Assembly: GCA_963768715.1 (NCBI GenBank)
Contig: CAVYJC010000007.1
Coordinates: 372,001 to 436,000, forward strand
Direction: 5' to 3'
DNA: 64,000 bases
Origin: DATKEJ01 sp963768715
GTDB taxonomy: Bacteria; Bacteroidota; Rhodothermia; Rhodothermales; DATKEJ01
The translations under genes were made by a program, and so were the position numbers. Shown one piece after another: positions 53,626 to 61,692 of this stretch. Below the pieces are notes generated by a model, which saw nothing but the letters and a program-made list of their open reading frames with translations, made no database searches and was not told where the DNA came from. Numbering within the stretch: position 1 is the first letter of the stretch; each line of letters opens with the position of its first letter.

Positions 53626-55780
53626 CGTTCGACTTCGTACGTCACGCATCAAAAGGGTGCGACCGACCTTGGAACCGACAAGCGTATCGCTGGAGGCGTT
53701 CTTCAGACCGAGGGGTATCGCCGTGATCGGCGCCTCCGGGGACTCGAAGAAGCTCGGTTTCGTTCTGACCAGGAACCTGCTCCGAAGCGGCTACGGGGGA
53801 ATCGTTCACCTCGTTAACCGTCGTGGCAAGCGCGCGTTCTCCCGGACACTGTTTTCGAGCGTCAATGAGGTGCCTGATCCTGTCGACCTCGCTGTCATCG
53901 TCGTGCCGGCGCCCGGCGTTCCCGAGGAACTCGAGCGCTGTGCCGATCGCGGGATCTCTTCCGCCATTATCATCACCGGCGGATTTCGGGAGGCGGGACC
54001 GCAGGGCGAGCGTTTGGAGGAACAGCTCCGTGACGTCTGCACGCGGACTGGCATCCGTGTGCTGGGTCCGAACTGCATTGGATTGATCGACAATAATGTC
54101 CCGCTAGACACAACCTTCCTCACTCCTCCGGGCGCCCCGGTCGGCGACGTAGGTCTCATCTCGCATTCCGGATCATTGTGCGCCGCTGCGATCGACTGGT
54201 CGAGAGAGATTGGATTCGGCTGGTCGCGCATTGTGTCGCTGGGGAATCAGGTCGACCTTGACGAGACCGACATGCTGCCGTCCGTCGGTCTCGACCCGAA
54301 AACGAAGGTCGTCGGAATGTACCTCGAGGGTATTCGCGAGGGGATGCGATTTGTGGAGGAGGCGTCAAAAGTCAGCAGGCTGAAGCCCATCGTCGCCCTG
54401 AAAGTCGGCCACACAAAGAGTGGACACTCGGCCGTGTCGTCTCACACAGGCGCCCTTGCGGGGCAGGACGCTGTTTACGACGCCGCCTTTCGACGCGCCG
54501 GCGTATTCCGAGCTCACACGACAGAAGAGATGTTCGACGCGACGCGCGCGCTGGCGTGGGCAACCGTCCCCGACGGACCCCGCATCGCCATTTTGACGAA
54601 CGCGGGCGGACCGGGTGTGGTCGCGATTGACGAAGTCGAAAATCAGGGGCTGGTCGTAGCAAGGCTCTCGGTCTCGACCAAGCGTTCCCTGAGTCAGTGC
54701 CTCCCTGCGGCCGCAAGCGTAGAAAATCCGGTCGACATGTTGGCGTCGGCGTCTGCTGAAGACTTCGCCGCCTGCCTCGGTATGCTGCTCGCAGACGAAG
54801 GAGTAGACGCCGTACTGGTCATTCTTCCTCCGCCGCCGGCTTATCCGGCAGAAGATGTCATCGATGCCATCCTGCCGGAGGTGAAGAAATCCGCTAAACC
54901 AGTTCTTTTTACCCTGATGGGCGGCGCCCGGGTCGACGTTGCGGAAGGACGGCTTGAAGAGGCGAGGATTCCGGTCTATCGATTTCCCGAACCGGCAGTG
55001 GCCGCACTCGCGGCGCTCGTACACAGAAGCTCTTATCTGAAGACGCCCTTCGAACATGACCTTCCAGCTCTCGCGTTCGACGGTAAATCAGTAGACGAGC
55101 TGATCGAAGGAGTCCAGGGTCTTCTCATGCCAGACCAGGCGGCAGCCCTGGCTGCGGCCTGCGGGATCCCCACGCAGCAAATCTGCAGAGTGAAATCCGG
55201 ACGCGCCGCTGTCAGAACGGCAAGGCGACTCGGGTATCCCGTCGTTCTCAAAGCAACCGCTCCCGGAATCGTTCACAAGACGGACGTCGGAGGCGTTGCG
55301 CTCGGAATTCCCGGCAGTACGGCACTCATTTCCGCGCTGCGACAAATGCGCCAGCAAAAGGAGTTGGCCAAGGTCGCTAACGGAAGTGCGATCTACTTCC
55401 TGCAGCACATGGCGCCTGACGGTGTGGACGTCGTCGTTGGGGCGGTTCGCGACCCTCAATTCGGTCCCGTCGTCATGTTTGGCACGGGCGGCATCGAGGC
55501 GGAACTTCGCGCCGACGTCTCCTTCGAGCTGGCGCCTCTATCCCGCGAAGATGCCCTCGATATGATCGAGACCACCGAAGCCGGTCGCCTTCTGAGAGGA
55601 TATCGCGGTATGCCGGCCCTCGACGTCAACAGCGTGGTCGATGTGATCTGCAGCCTCGCGAAACTGATGGTCGAAACCCCGACGGTCACTGAATTCGAGA
55701 TTAATCCCCTGCGCGTCCATCAACGCGGTGTACTCGCCCTCGACGCCCGCGGCAAAATCGAGCCACTCCCCAACCCTTGA
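53615..55780 (+). CDS. ADP-forming acyl-CoA synthetase (fused alpha-beta, acetate--CoA ligase type)
   Basis: 721 residues from ATG 53615, inside the end of the aminotransferase gene. CoA-binding Rossmann domain: FFRPRGIAVIGASGDSKKLG. Next comes the succinyl-CoA ligase-like domain (RVLGPNCIGLIDN, ISHSGSLCAAAIDWS). The phospho-His loop is SAVSSHTGALAGQD (His about 276), followed by ILTNAGGPGVVAIDE. The beta/ATP-grasp part is AAACGIPTQQI, YPVVLKATAPGIVHKTDVGG, GPVVMFGTGGIEAEL and FEINPLRV. It converts acyl-CoA + ADP + Pi to acid + CoA + ATP by substrate-level phosphorylation. The frame is open to 53318, but earlier starts lie inside the aminotransferase gene. Confidence 0.92.
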   Translation: MSPDVRLRTSRIKRVRPTLEPTSVSLEAFFRPRGIAVIGASGDSKKLGFVLTRNLLRSGYGGIVHLVNRRGKRAFSRTLFSSVNEVPDPVDLAVIVVPAPGVPEELERCADRGISSAIIITGGFREAGPQGERLEEQLRDVCTRTGIRVLGPNCIGLIDNNVPLDTTFLTPPGAPVGDVGLISHSGSLCAAAIDWSREIGFGWSRIVSLGNQVDLDETDMLPSVGLDPKTKVVGMYLEGIREGMRFVEEASKVSRLKPIVALKVGHTKSGHSAVSSHTGALAGQDAVYDAAFRRAGVFRAHTTEEMFDATRALAWATVPDGPRIAILTNAGGPGVVAIDEVENQGLVVARLSVSTKRSLSQCLPAAASVENPVDMLASASAEDFAACLGMLLADEGVDAVLVILPPPPAYPAEDVIDAILPEVKKSAKPVLFTLMGGARVDVAEGRLEEARIPVYRFPEPAVAALAALVHRSSYLKTPFEHDLPALAFDGKSVDELIEGVQGLLMPDQAAALAAACGIPTQQICRVKSGRAAVRTARRLGYPVVLKATAPGIVHKTDVGGVALGIPGSTALISALRQMRQQKELAKVANGSAIYFLQHMAPDGVDVVVGAVRDPQFGPVVMFGTGGIEAELRADVSFELAPLSREDALDMIETTEAGRLLRGYRGMPALDVNSVVDVICSLAKLMVETPTVTEFEINPLRVHQRGVLALDARGKIEPLPNP

Positions 55781-55845
55781 CTGCGGCCCCCTCAAACCCG
55801 TCCCCGGCTCAATTCCCAATTCCCCAATTCAATTCAATTCAATTA

Positions 55846-55887
55846 TTAATTATTAATTCTTAATTCTTAATTCTTAATTCTTAATCC
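55846..55887. repeat. Heptamer array, 6 units (TTAATTC)
   Basis: TTAATTA, TTAATTC x4, TTAATCC, preceded by a degenerate AATTC-rich stretch from about 55810. The GH127 stop codon (55881-55883, minus strand) is the TTA of the last unit. The unit is a rotation of that at 33945. Confidence 0.95.
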
Positions 55888-57794
55888 CTTACCCACACCC
55901 TCATCTCTCCCATTCCCCGATTCGCCCAGAGGAAGTATGGAACTGCCGTGACCTCAACGGATCGGTCACGCCGGTCGGCGTCCACTCCGTAAAGCGGGCC
56001 CTTCGCATCGCCAATCGTACTCCTTAGTGCTGCAGTAGTGATCACGGGAATTCCGCCGAGGACCGTGCCTTTACGGGCAAGTTGAAATTCAGAGGATGAT
56101 GGCAGAACGATTTCGTGCAGGTCCGGTCCATTGTCGGCCTGCTCGAAACAGTAGACAATCGGGCCGCGCTGGAGCGCCACCTGGCCTGCATCCTGCCGAA
56201 CCTTCGGATGAGAATAGACACGTTCTACAGGCATAGGCAGCTCGAGCTCGAGGCGGTCTCCGTTCGTCCACACGCGATCGATGCAGGCGTATCCATTCCG
56301 TATCGGGATCTCCCGGTCCAGCCTTTCCGCGTTCAGCGCGACGGTCCATGAACGCGCCCACGAGGGGATTCGCAGGCAGAGCTTGAAACGGGTATCAGCA
56401 GGCATCCCAAGGACAAATTCTACGGTCCCCTCCCACGGGTACCGTGTCTTCTGGCTGATATGAACGGGAACGTCTCCCATCTCGAACGATGTCTCGCTGT
56501 CGACATACAGGTGGGCGAACACGCTTCGCGCCTGGTGTGCGTAGACGTAGCCGCCGAGTGACATCATAAGGCGAGAGACATTCGGCGGGCAGCATGCACA
56601 CTCGTGCCAGGCCCTCCGGATGTGTCTCTTCGGATACTTTGGGTCGGGGACGCTGGCAAGCGGATTTCTGTAGAAGCAGTGTTTCCCCTCGGTCGATAGA
56701 GCGGACAGATAGCCATTGTAGAGCACGCGCTCCATGACGTCGGCGTATCGGCTGTCGGCTTCCGTCTCGAGCATCCGCCGGCTCCAGAAGACGAGTGCGA
56801 TGGCCGCACAAGTCTCCGTGTAGGCCCATTCGTTCGGCAGATCGTAGTCGAAGGTGAACGCCTCACCCAGCAGTGTCGAGCCAACACCGCCTGTGAGGTA
56901 CATTCGACGCTCCGTCGCATTCTTCCAAAGACGTTTGACGGAACGAAACAGCTCTCTATCGTTGGTCTCACGCGCCACATCGGCAGCCGCAGCGAAGAGA
57001 TAGCAGGCACGAACCGCATGCCCAACGATCTCTTTCTGCTCTCGAATCGGAAGGTGCGACTGGTTGTAAATGGCGTACCACTCATCCGACCGAAAGTCTT
57101 TCTTACCAAGGCGTTTGGTCTCACGGTCGAAATATCGCGGCGAGGCGCCCCGTTCGTCGATGAAATACTTCGCCAGTTGCAGATGACGCGCGTTGCCCGT
57201 CACTTCGTACAACCGCATGAGGGCAAGCTCAATCTCCGGATGTCCGGGGTAGCCGCGACGCTGTCCTCGTCCGCGACCGAAAAGCTGGGCGATCAGGTCG
57301 ATGTTGCGAATCGCCGCGTCGAGTAGCGCACGCTTTCCTGTAGACCCGTAGTACGCGATGCCGGCTTCCAGGAGATGTCCGGCAACGTAGAGTTCGTGTT
57401 TGTCACGAAGGTCCGTCCACCTGAGATCCGGCTTTTCGGCGACTGTATAGTATGTGTTCAGGTAGCCGTCTTCGTCCTGCGCCGCAACGATGGTTTCGAT
57501 CAGCCGGTCGATGTTTCGCTCCAGCGTGGGATCAGCCCTGGAGGCAAGCGCATAGGCCGCAGCTTCGATCCATTTCGCCAGATCGCTGTCCTGAAAGAAG
57601 AAGCCTTGAAAGGCTCCTTTTGCCTTTCCCGCGGCAATCTTGAAGTTCTTGACCGCTCCGCTTCGGTCGGCGCCTGGTACACGGTCATTGAGGGCGTCCC
57701 ACTGATACGGAATCGTCACGTCACGGACGAGCTGCTGCTTGTCTTCCCAGAAGCCGCCGATCCTTACCCTGGAATACGGTTGAAATTCGTACAT
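55881..57794 (-). CDS. GH127 family (DUF1680) beta-L-arabinofuranosidase-like
   Basis: 637 residues with no signal peptide, so probably cytoplasmic. An (alpha/alpha)6 barrel contains IAAAQDEDGYLNTYYT-like sequence, HELYVAGHLLEAGIAYY, RGYPGHPEIELAL, TGGVGSTLLGEAF and NEWAYTETCAAIAL. The metal/catalytic cysteine cluster HECACCPPNVSRLM follows; in HypBA1 a Cys nucleophile with Zn uses this Cys-Cys plus Glu-x-Cys. The C-terminal beta-sandwich follows (LCLRIPSWARSWTVALN, QRGPIVYCFE). It removes beta-L-arabinofuranose from oligosaccharides. ATG 57794 is preferred to GTG 57797. The stop is inside a heptamer array. Confidence 0.9.
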   Translation of the reverse strand: MYEFQPYSRVRIGGFWEDKQQLVRDVTIPYQWDALNDRVPGADRSGAVKNFKIAAGKAKGAFQGFFFQDSDLAKWIEAAAYALASRADPTLERNIDRLIETIVAAQDEDGYLNTYYTVAEKPDLRWTDLRDKHELYVAGHLLEAGIAYYGSTGKRALLDAAIRNIDLIAQLFGRGRGQRRGYPGHPEIELALMRLYEVTGNARHLQLAKYFIDERGASPRYFDRETKRLGKKDFRSDEWYAIYNQSHLPIREQKEIVGHAVRACYLFAAAADVARETNDRELFRSVKRLWKNATERRMYLTGGVGSTLLGEAFTFDYDLPNEWAYTETCAAIALVFWSRRMLETEADSRYADVMERVLYNGYLSALSTEGKHCFYRNPLASVPDPKYPKRHIRRAWHECACCPPNVSRLMMSLGGYVYAHQARSVFAHLYVDSETSFEMGDVPVHISQKTRYPWEGTVEFVLGMPADTRFKLCLRIPSWARSWTVALNAERLDREIPIRNGYACIDRVWTNGDRLELELPMPVERVYSHPKVRQDAGQVALQRGPIVYCFEQADNGPDLHEIVLPSSSEFQLARKGTVLGGIPVITTAALRSTIGDAKGPLYGVDADRRDRSVEVTAVPYFLWANRGMGEMRVWVRD

Positions 57795-57884
57795 CACGTG
57801 CTGTCAATTAGACGAATAGGCGATCGGGTGCCTATTTTAAGCGATGACCAAATTCGAAACCGTCGTGAAACGAACGATGGTGCT

Positions 57885-58352
57885 ATGACGAGCGCAAGAT
57901 CTCACATCTTGATTGCTGCGATTCTGGTCGGCAGCTCGATCGGATGCCGCAGCGGAACCCAGCGTGGGACAGACCGCGGGCCAAGTGGTGCCCAGGAGAC
58001 AGAAATTTCGAAAACTTGTGATCTCCTTCGTGTCCACCTGACCGCACTCGGTCTTGCCTCGAAGCAAGTGGCCGTCGACGGTGGATGTCGAATCGAATGC
58101 TCGGCGTCGCTCGACACGCTCCACTTGGAGGTCGATCCACTCGACGTTCTGCGCGACTCGATGATTGAGAACGGATGGACGGAGGCGGTAGAATTCATGG
58201 CTGACGGAGCTGGAACCAGTTCGTACCGCGTAGTGCGTGGAAGCAAGTATTGCCAGGTCTATGGTGGCGCTCCGGCCTGGATCGACGATGACGAGGAGAT
58301 TCGGCAATCGAACGACTACTACCTTAACGTGGAGTGCCACAGCGAACCCTGA
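57885..58352 (+). CDS. Small lipoprotein of unknown function
   Basis: 155 residues from ATG 57885. Signal peptide SHILIAAILVGSSIGC with lipobox. The mature part has five cysteines besides the lipid one (SKTCDLL, GGCRIECSA, SKYCQVYGG, NVECHSEP). A DPLDVLRDSMIENGWTEAVEF segment and an SSYRVVRGSKYCQV strand suggest a small periplasmic alpha/beta domain. I do not recognise the family. It lies divergently from GH127; the frame continues upstream through that gene only as antisense. Confidence 0.65.
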   Translation: MTSARSHILIAAILVGSSIGCRSGTQRGTDRGPSGAQETEISKTCDLLRVHLTALGLASKQVAVDGGCRIECSASLDTLHLEVDPLDVLRDSMIENGWTEAVEFMADGAGTSSYRVVRGSKYCQVYGGAPAWIDDDEEIRQSNDYYLNVECHSEP

Positions 58353-58486
58353 GGCAGACCGCATCCCCACGCGGCGACAGGAATCGTTTTCAATTGATCG
58401 GCTCCAATTCCCTACAATGTCCGAATCTCAAACTTGGTAATATTCGCAATCTGTCACAAAAGTGAACCGACCCGGGAGGTTCTTTC

Positions 58487-59987
58487 ATGGAGTCAAGATC
58501 ATTGCTGCCCGTGATCATTCAGGGCGGGATGGGTATCGGAGTATCTAACTGGAGGCTCGCCAAGGCGGTGGCGCGGCGCGGGCAAATGGGGGTCGTTTCA
58601 GGGACGGCGCTTGATTCCGTGTTCGTGCGCCGGCTGCAACTTGGAGATCCGTCGGGCGACGTGCGGCGGGCTTTGTCTCATTTTCCGTGGCCCAAGATGG
58701 CCGAAAGGATTACGGAACAGGTATTTCATCCCGGGTGGGAAGCCGCCAGAGGCGCCTTTCAAGGCGAACCCGATGGTCACGATGAAGCTCGGCCGGGTCG
58801 CTGTCGAGAACCTGATCGCTGCGAATTTCGTGGAGGTCTTCCTCGCCAAAGAAGGTCACGAGGGCATGGTCGGGATCAACTACCTCGAGAAGGTCCAGCG
58901 ACCTACCCTGCCGTCACTCCTGGGTGCCATGCTCGCGGGCGTGGATGCGGTCCTTATGGGAGCAGGCATCCCGCTCGCCATTCCCGGCATTCTCGACAGT
59001 CTGGCTGAATGGCAGAAGGTGGAGCTCAAACTCACTGTAATTGACAATCCCGAGGTTCGCTCTCAGACGCAGTCGTTCAACCCTTCGGCATACCTCGAAG
59101 GCGAGCCGATAAATCTGAAGCGTCCGCTGTTTCTGGCGATTATCTCGTCGGAGACACTCGCAAAGACCTTTGAGCGCAGAGCGAGCGGATTCACAGATGG
59201 ATTCATCGTCGAGAACTACACGGCCGGAGGTCACAACGCACCTCCTCGTCGAGATAAAAGCGTGGAATCCAACGTTCCGCAGTACGGACCAAAAGACGTG
59301 CCCGACCTCGAAGCGATTCGCGAAATCGGCCGCCCGTTCTGGCTGGCCGGGTCGTACGCTTCGCCGGAACGGCTCAAGCAGGCACTGGACGTTGGGGCAA
59401 CCGGCGTCCAGCTCGGATCGATCTTCGCGCTCTCCGACGAATCCGGAATCATTCCGGAACTGAAGACCCGGCTCGTCGAAGCATACCTGGACGGGACGCT
59501 GAACATCCGGACCGATTTTGTCGCATCCCCCACGGGATTCCCGTTCAAGATCGCTGAACTGGATGGAACGATGGGCAGACCCGACGAATTCGAAGGCAGG
59601 TCGCGAATTTGTGACCTCGGTTACCTGCGCGACATGCTCGTGTCGCCGGATGGAAAGGTCGACTTTCGTTGCGCTGCAGAACCCGTCAACGATTTCGTCA
59701 GGAAGGGAGGATCGACCGAAGCGGCCGCGAATAGAATGTGCCTGTGTAACGGACTCATGGCCACGATCGGGCTGGGTCAGGTCCGCCCCACGGGCAATGA
59801 GCAGCCCGTCGTCACGGCTGGGGATGATTTTTCGTTCCTGCCGCACGTGCTCCAAGACAACAGCTCCGCCTATTCAGCCACGGATGCTATTGACTACATG
59901 CTGGGTCGCCGGAAAGCAAGTCGGACGCGCCGTCGTGAGGCGGCCGCTGCCGGTTCACCGGTAGGTGCCCCGAGACCGCTCGACTGA
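58487..59987 (+). CDS. Nitronate monooxygenase/2-nitropropane dioxygenase-like flavoprotein, one frame break
   Basis: Starts ATG 58487 with GGGAGG 7 bp upstream. N-terminus PVIIQGGMGIGVSNWRLA and GQMGVVSGTALDS is the FMN-barrel opening of NPD enzymes. The frame changes near 58718: MAERITEQ is followed by YFIPGGKPPEAPFKANPMVT in the next frame. Later: VEVFLAKEGHEGMVGINYLE, AGVDAVLMGAGIPLAIPG, ENYTAGGHNAPPR, FWLAGSYASPERLKQALDVG and ATGVQLGSIFALSDESG (FMN phosphate). This long (about 500-residue) subgroup with CAAEPVNDF...NRMCLCNGL is common in bacteria, but its substrate is not known to me. Confidence 0.85.
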
Positions 59988-60025
59988 GCCGGATGGCGAC
60001 TTAAAGCCAACGCACCAATAGGCGC

Positions 60026-60391
60026 TCAGTCTGTTAGAATCGAGTACGTCTTGAAGGTCGATCTCATTGGAGGCTCTTGCCCGGCTTTCTTGGCCTGCCG
60101 GATATCCTCGAACCCCCTCTTGTGTCCCTCGACGTACTCCGGAGAGTGGGTCCAGGCGTCAAAGTTGTCCTGATGATCCCAATGACTGACAATAAGGTAG
60201 GACTCACCCGGCTTCGACGGCTTCAGTACATGCATGAACCGAAATCCCGGAAGTCTGTCAATCGCATGCGCCCTGGATCCAAAAAGCTGCTCGAATCGCT
60301 CAATGTATCCTTCGTCACAGTCGATATAGTTGACTGCGACGAACCCGCCGACACCATGTTCGGCCTGCCCGTCATCATTTCGATCTGTCAT
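60026..60391 (-). CDS. ABM (antibiotic biosynthesis monooxygenase/IsdG-like) domain protein
   Basis: 121 residues. A single dimeric ferredoxin-like ABM domain: FVAVNYIDCDEGYIERFEQL, RLPGFRFMHVLKPSKPGESY, LIVSHWDHQDNFDAWTHSPE and YVEGHKRGFED. The pattern resembles HmoA/IsdG-type heme-degrading monooxygenases, though other ABM oxygenases look alike. The start has GGAGGAGGTGG just upstream. A 21-bp palindrome lies 25 bp before the start, suggesting direct repression, possibly by a metal regulator. Confidence 0.8.
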   Translation of the reverse strand: MTDRNDDGQAEHGVGGFVAVNYIDCDEGYIERFEQLFGSRAHAIDRLPGFRFMHVLKPSKPGESYLIVSHWDHQDNFDAWTHSPEYVEGHKRGFEDIRQAKKAGQEPPMRSTFKTYSILTD

Positions 60392-60415
60392 CCACCTCCT
60401 CCTGCATGTGGTAAT

Positions 60416-60436
60416 TGTTTAGATTTAATCTAAACA
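60416..60436. promoter_or_regulatory. 21-bp palindromic operator candidate
   Basis: TGTTTAGATT-T-AATCTAAACA: perfect 10-bp half sites around a central T, upstream of the ABM gene ribosome site. The TTTAGA...TCTAAA form resembles DtxR-family metal-regulator boxes; assignment to a regulator is inference. Confidence 0.65.
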
Positions 60437-60474
60437 GAGGGGCGGCAACAAATCAAGCAGATTTCCGGTGCATA

Positions 60475-61203
60475 TTAGAGCGTGATGCCGAAAACCAGGA
60501 AAGAGCGCTCGGCGTCGGGATTCAGGACGTAGGTGACGGAGATTGGGAGAGAAAACTGTTCCGTGATCGGGATCTCCCGCGATGCGCTTATGCCGAGATT
60601 GACGATTGCCGGGCCGTCTGTACCGTAGAGATCGCTCTTGCCGGCGACCATACCTGCCGTTAGGCCCAACATCACGCCGTCAACCTGGATCGGAGCACTG
60701 GCCTCGAGATACACGGAGTTGTCGGGATCATTGTGCGCAAAGATGGCCCCCATCAGCGTCACCGGGAGAGGTTTCGGGGCGGTATAGCTTGCGAACGGTT
60801 CTATCCAGTGCGCCCCGTTTCCATCGCCATCGAATTCGAAGAAGCCGGCTCCATCGGGTGATGGAAAATAGTAGTCCGTTACGCCGACAGCCACGGTACC
60901 GGAGCCGGCCGTCTCGACGGTGTAGCCCAACCAAAGATCGTGTTCGTTGACGCCCGCCGCGTCCGGGCTGAGGGAATAGGATGCCCATGAGCCGATCTCA
61001 AAACCGCTCGTGGAAAATGAAAGGACGGGCTGAATCGAAGCAGCCTCTCCGTAGTCGGTTCCGCGCCAGACGTACCGACTGACGAAATCGGCGCCGACCG
61101 AAAACTCCTGAGCCATCACCGGCGCATCGAGCTGGAAGAGGACGACCATGGAAGTCAACCCGAACGATCCGAGTCGGATCTTGAGAAGGGTGCTCTTTTT
61201 CAT
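60475..61203 (-). CDS. TorF/Gcw_chp-like outer-membrane barrel protein
   Basis: 242 residues from ATG 61203, with AGGAGAAG 8 bp upstream. The signal peptide ends LDAPVMAQ. FSVGADFVSRYVWRGTDYGE is the typical opening of the Gcw_chp/TorF family. Alternating beta strands follow (FEIGSWASYSLS, DLWLGYTVET, VAVGVTDYYFPSP, VNLGISASREIPI), ending FLVFGITL. Likely a 12-stranded barrel of unknown cargo. It lies downstream of a 490-bp AT-richer gap and next to the ABM gene on the same strand, with the palindrome between them. Confidence 0.85.
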   Translation of the reverse strand: MKKSTLLKIRLGSFGLTSMVVLFQLDAPVMAQEFSVGADFVSRYVWRGTDYGEAASIQPVLSFSTSGFEIGSWASYSLSPDAAGVNEHDLWLGYTVETAGSGTVAVGVTDYYFPSPDGAGFFEFDGDGNGAHWIEPFASYTAPKPLPVTLMGAIFAHNDPDNSVYLEASAPIQVDGVMLGLTAGMVAGKSDLYGTDGPAIVNLGISASREIPITEQFSLPISVTYVLNPDAERSFLVFGITL

Positions 61204-61692
61204 CGTTATGCTTCTCCTGAACGCAAATCGCGATCGAATCGCAATCATGCGAATGATTCTATTATGAACTAATCGTGAATTACGTAAGCGAAACTGTCCC
61301 ACATCTGACACATTGCTAATGCACGGAATGATTATTGCCTAAATAAATAACAGATGCAATCCATTTGCAATAAGTTTATTTACTGAAAGCGCTACCGGAG
61401 ATTCATAACTTCGGAATTAACCTTTCCGTTGCACCTTGACGCAGGCTTAACAATTGGGGTTATTGGGTAGCACCAATCACCTATTCGCATGCCGTACGAG
61501 AGCCCGAAATCCGAAAGATGGAGGCAGCCCATCGGGTTGCCGATTCGGAGACTTGGCATCTCAGTGCGGTTACTCGTACGAATTACGAGCCTCCCCATTG
61601 GGGAGTGAACGATGAACGGCTAGTCCCTCGATCCAGAATTTCAAGAACGGATGTCCTGACAAGGCGAGGGGTTAGCAAACCCGAGCTAAGGA
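61204..61692. other. Divergent leader region between barrel gene and gltB
   Basis: 489 bp without a clear gene. The left half is AT-rich (likely promoters). The right half has inverted repeats CTCGTACGAATTACGAG and CTCCCCATTGGGGAG (about 61575-61605), plus the imperfect pair CCGAAATCCGAAAG / GCCGATTCGGAG (about 61508-61560). These could form a structured gltB leader RNA. No riboswitch class was recognised. Confidence 0.5.

Noticed and set aside
57375..57884. Longer N-terminus for the small lipoprotein
   Set aside because: It would be antisense to GH127 and would bury the lipoprotein signal peptide that starts at 57885.
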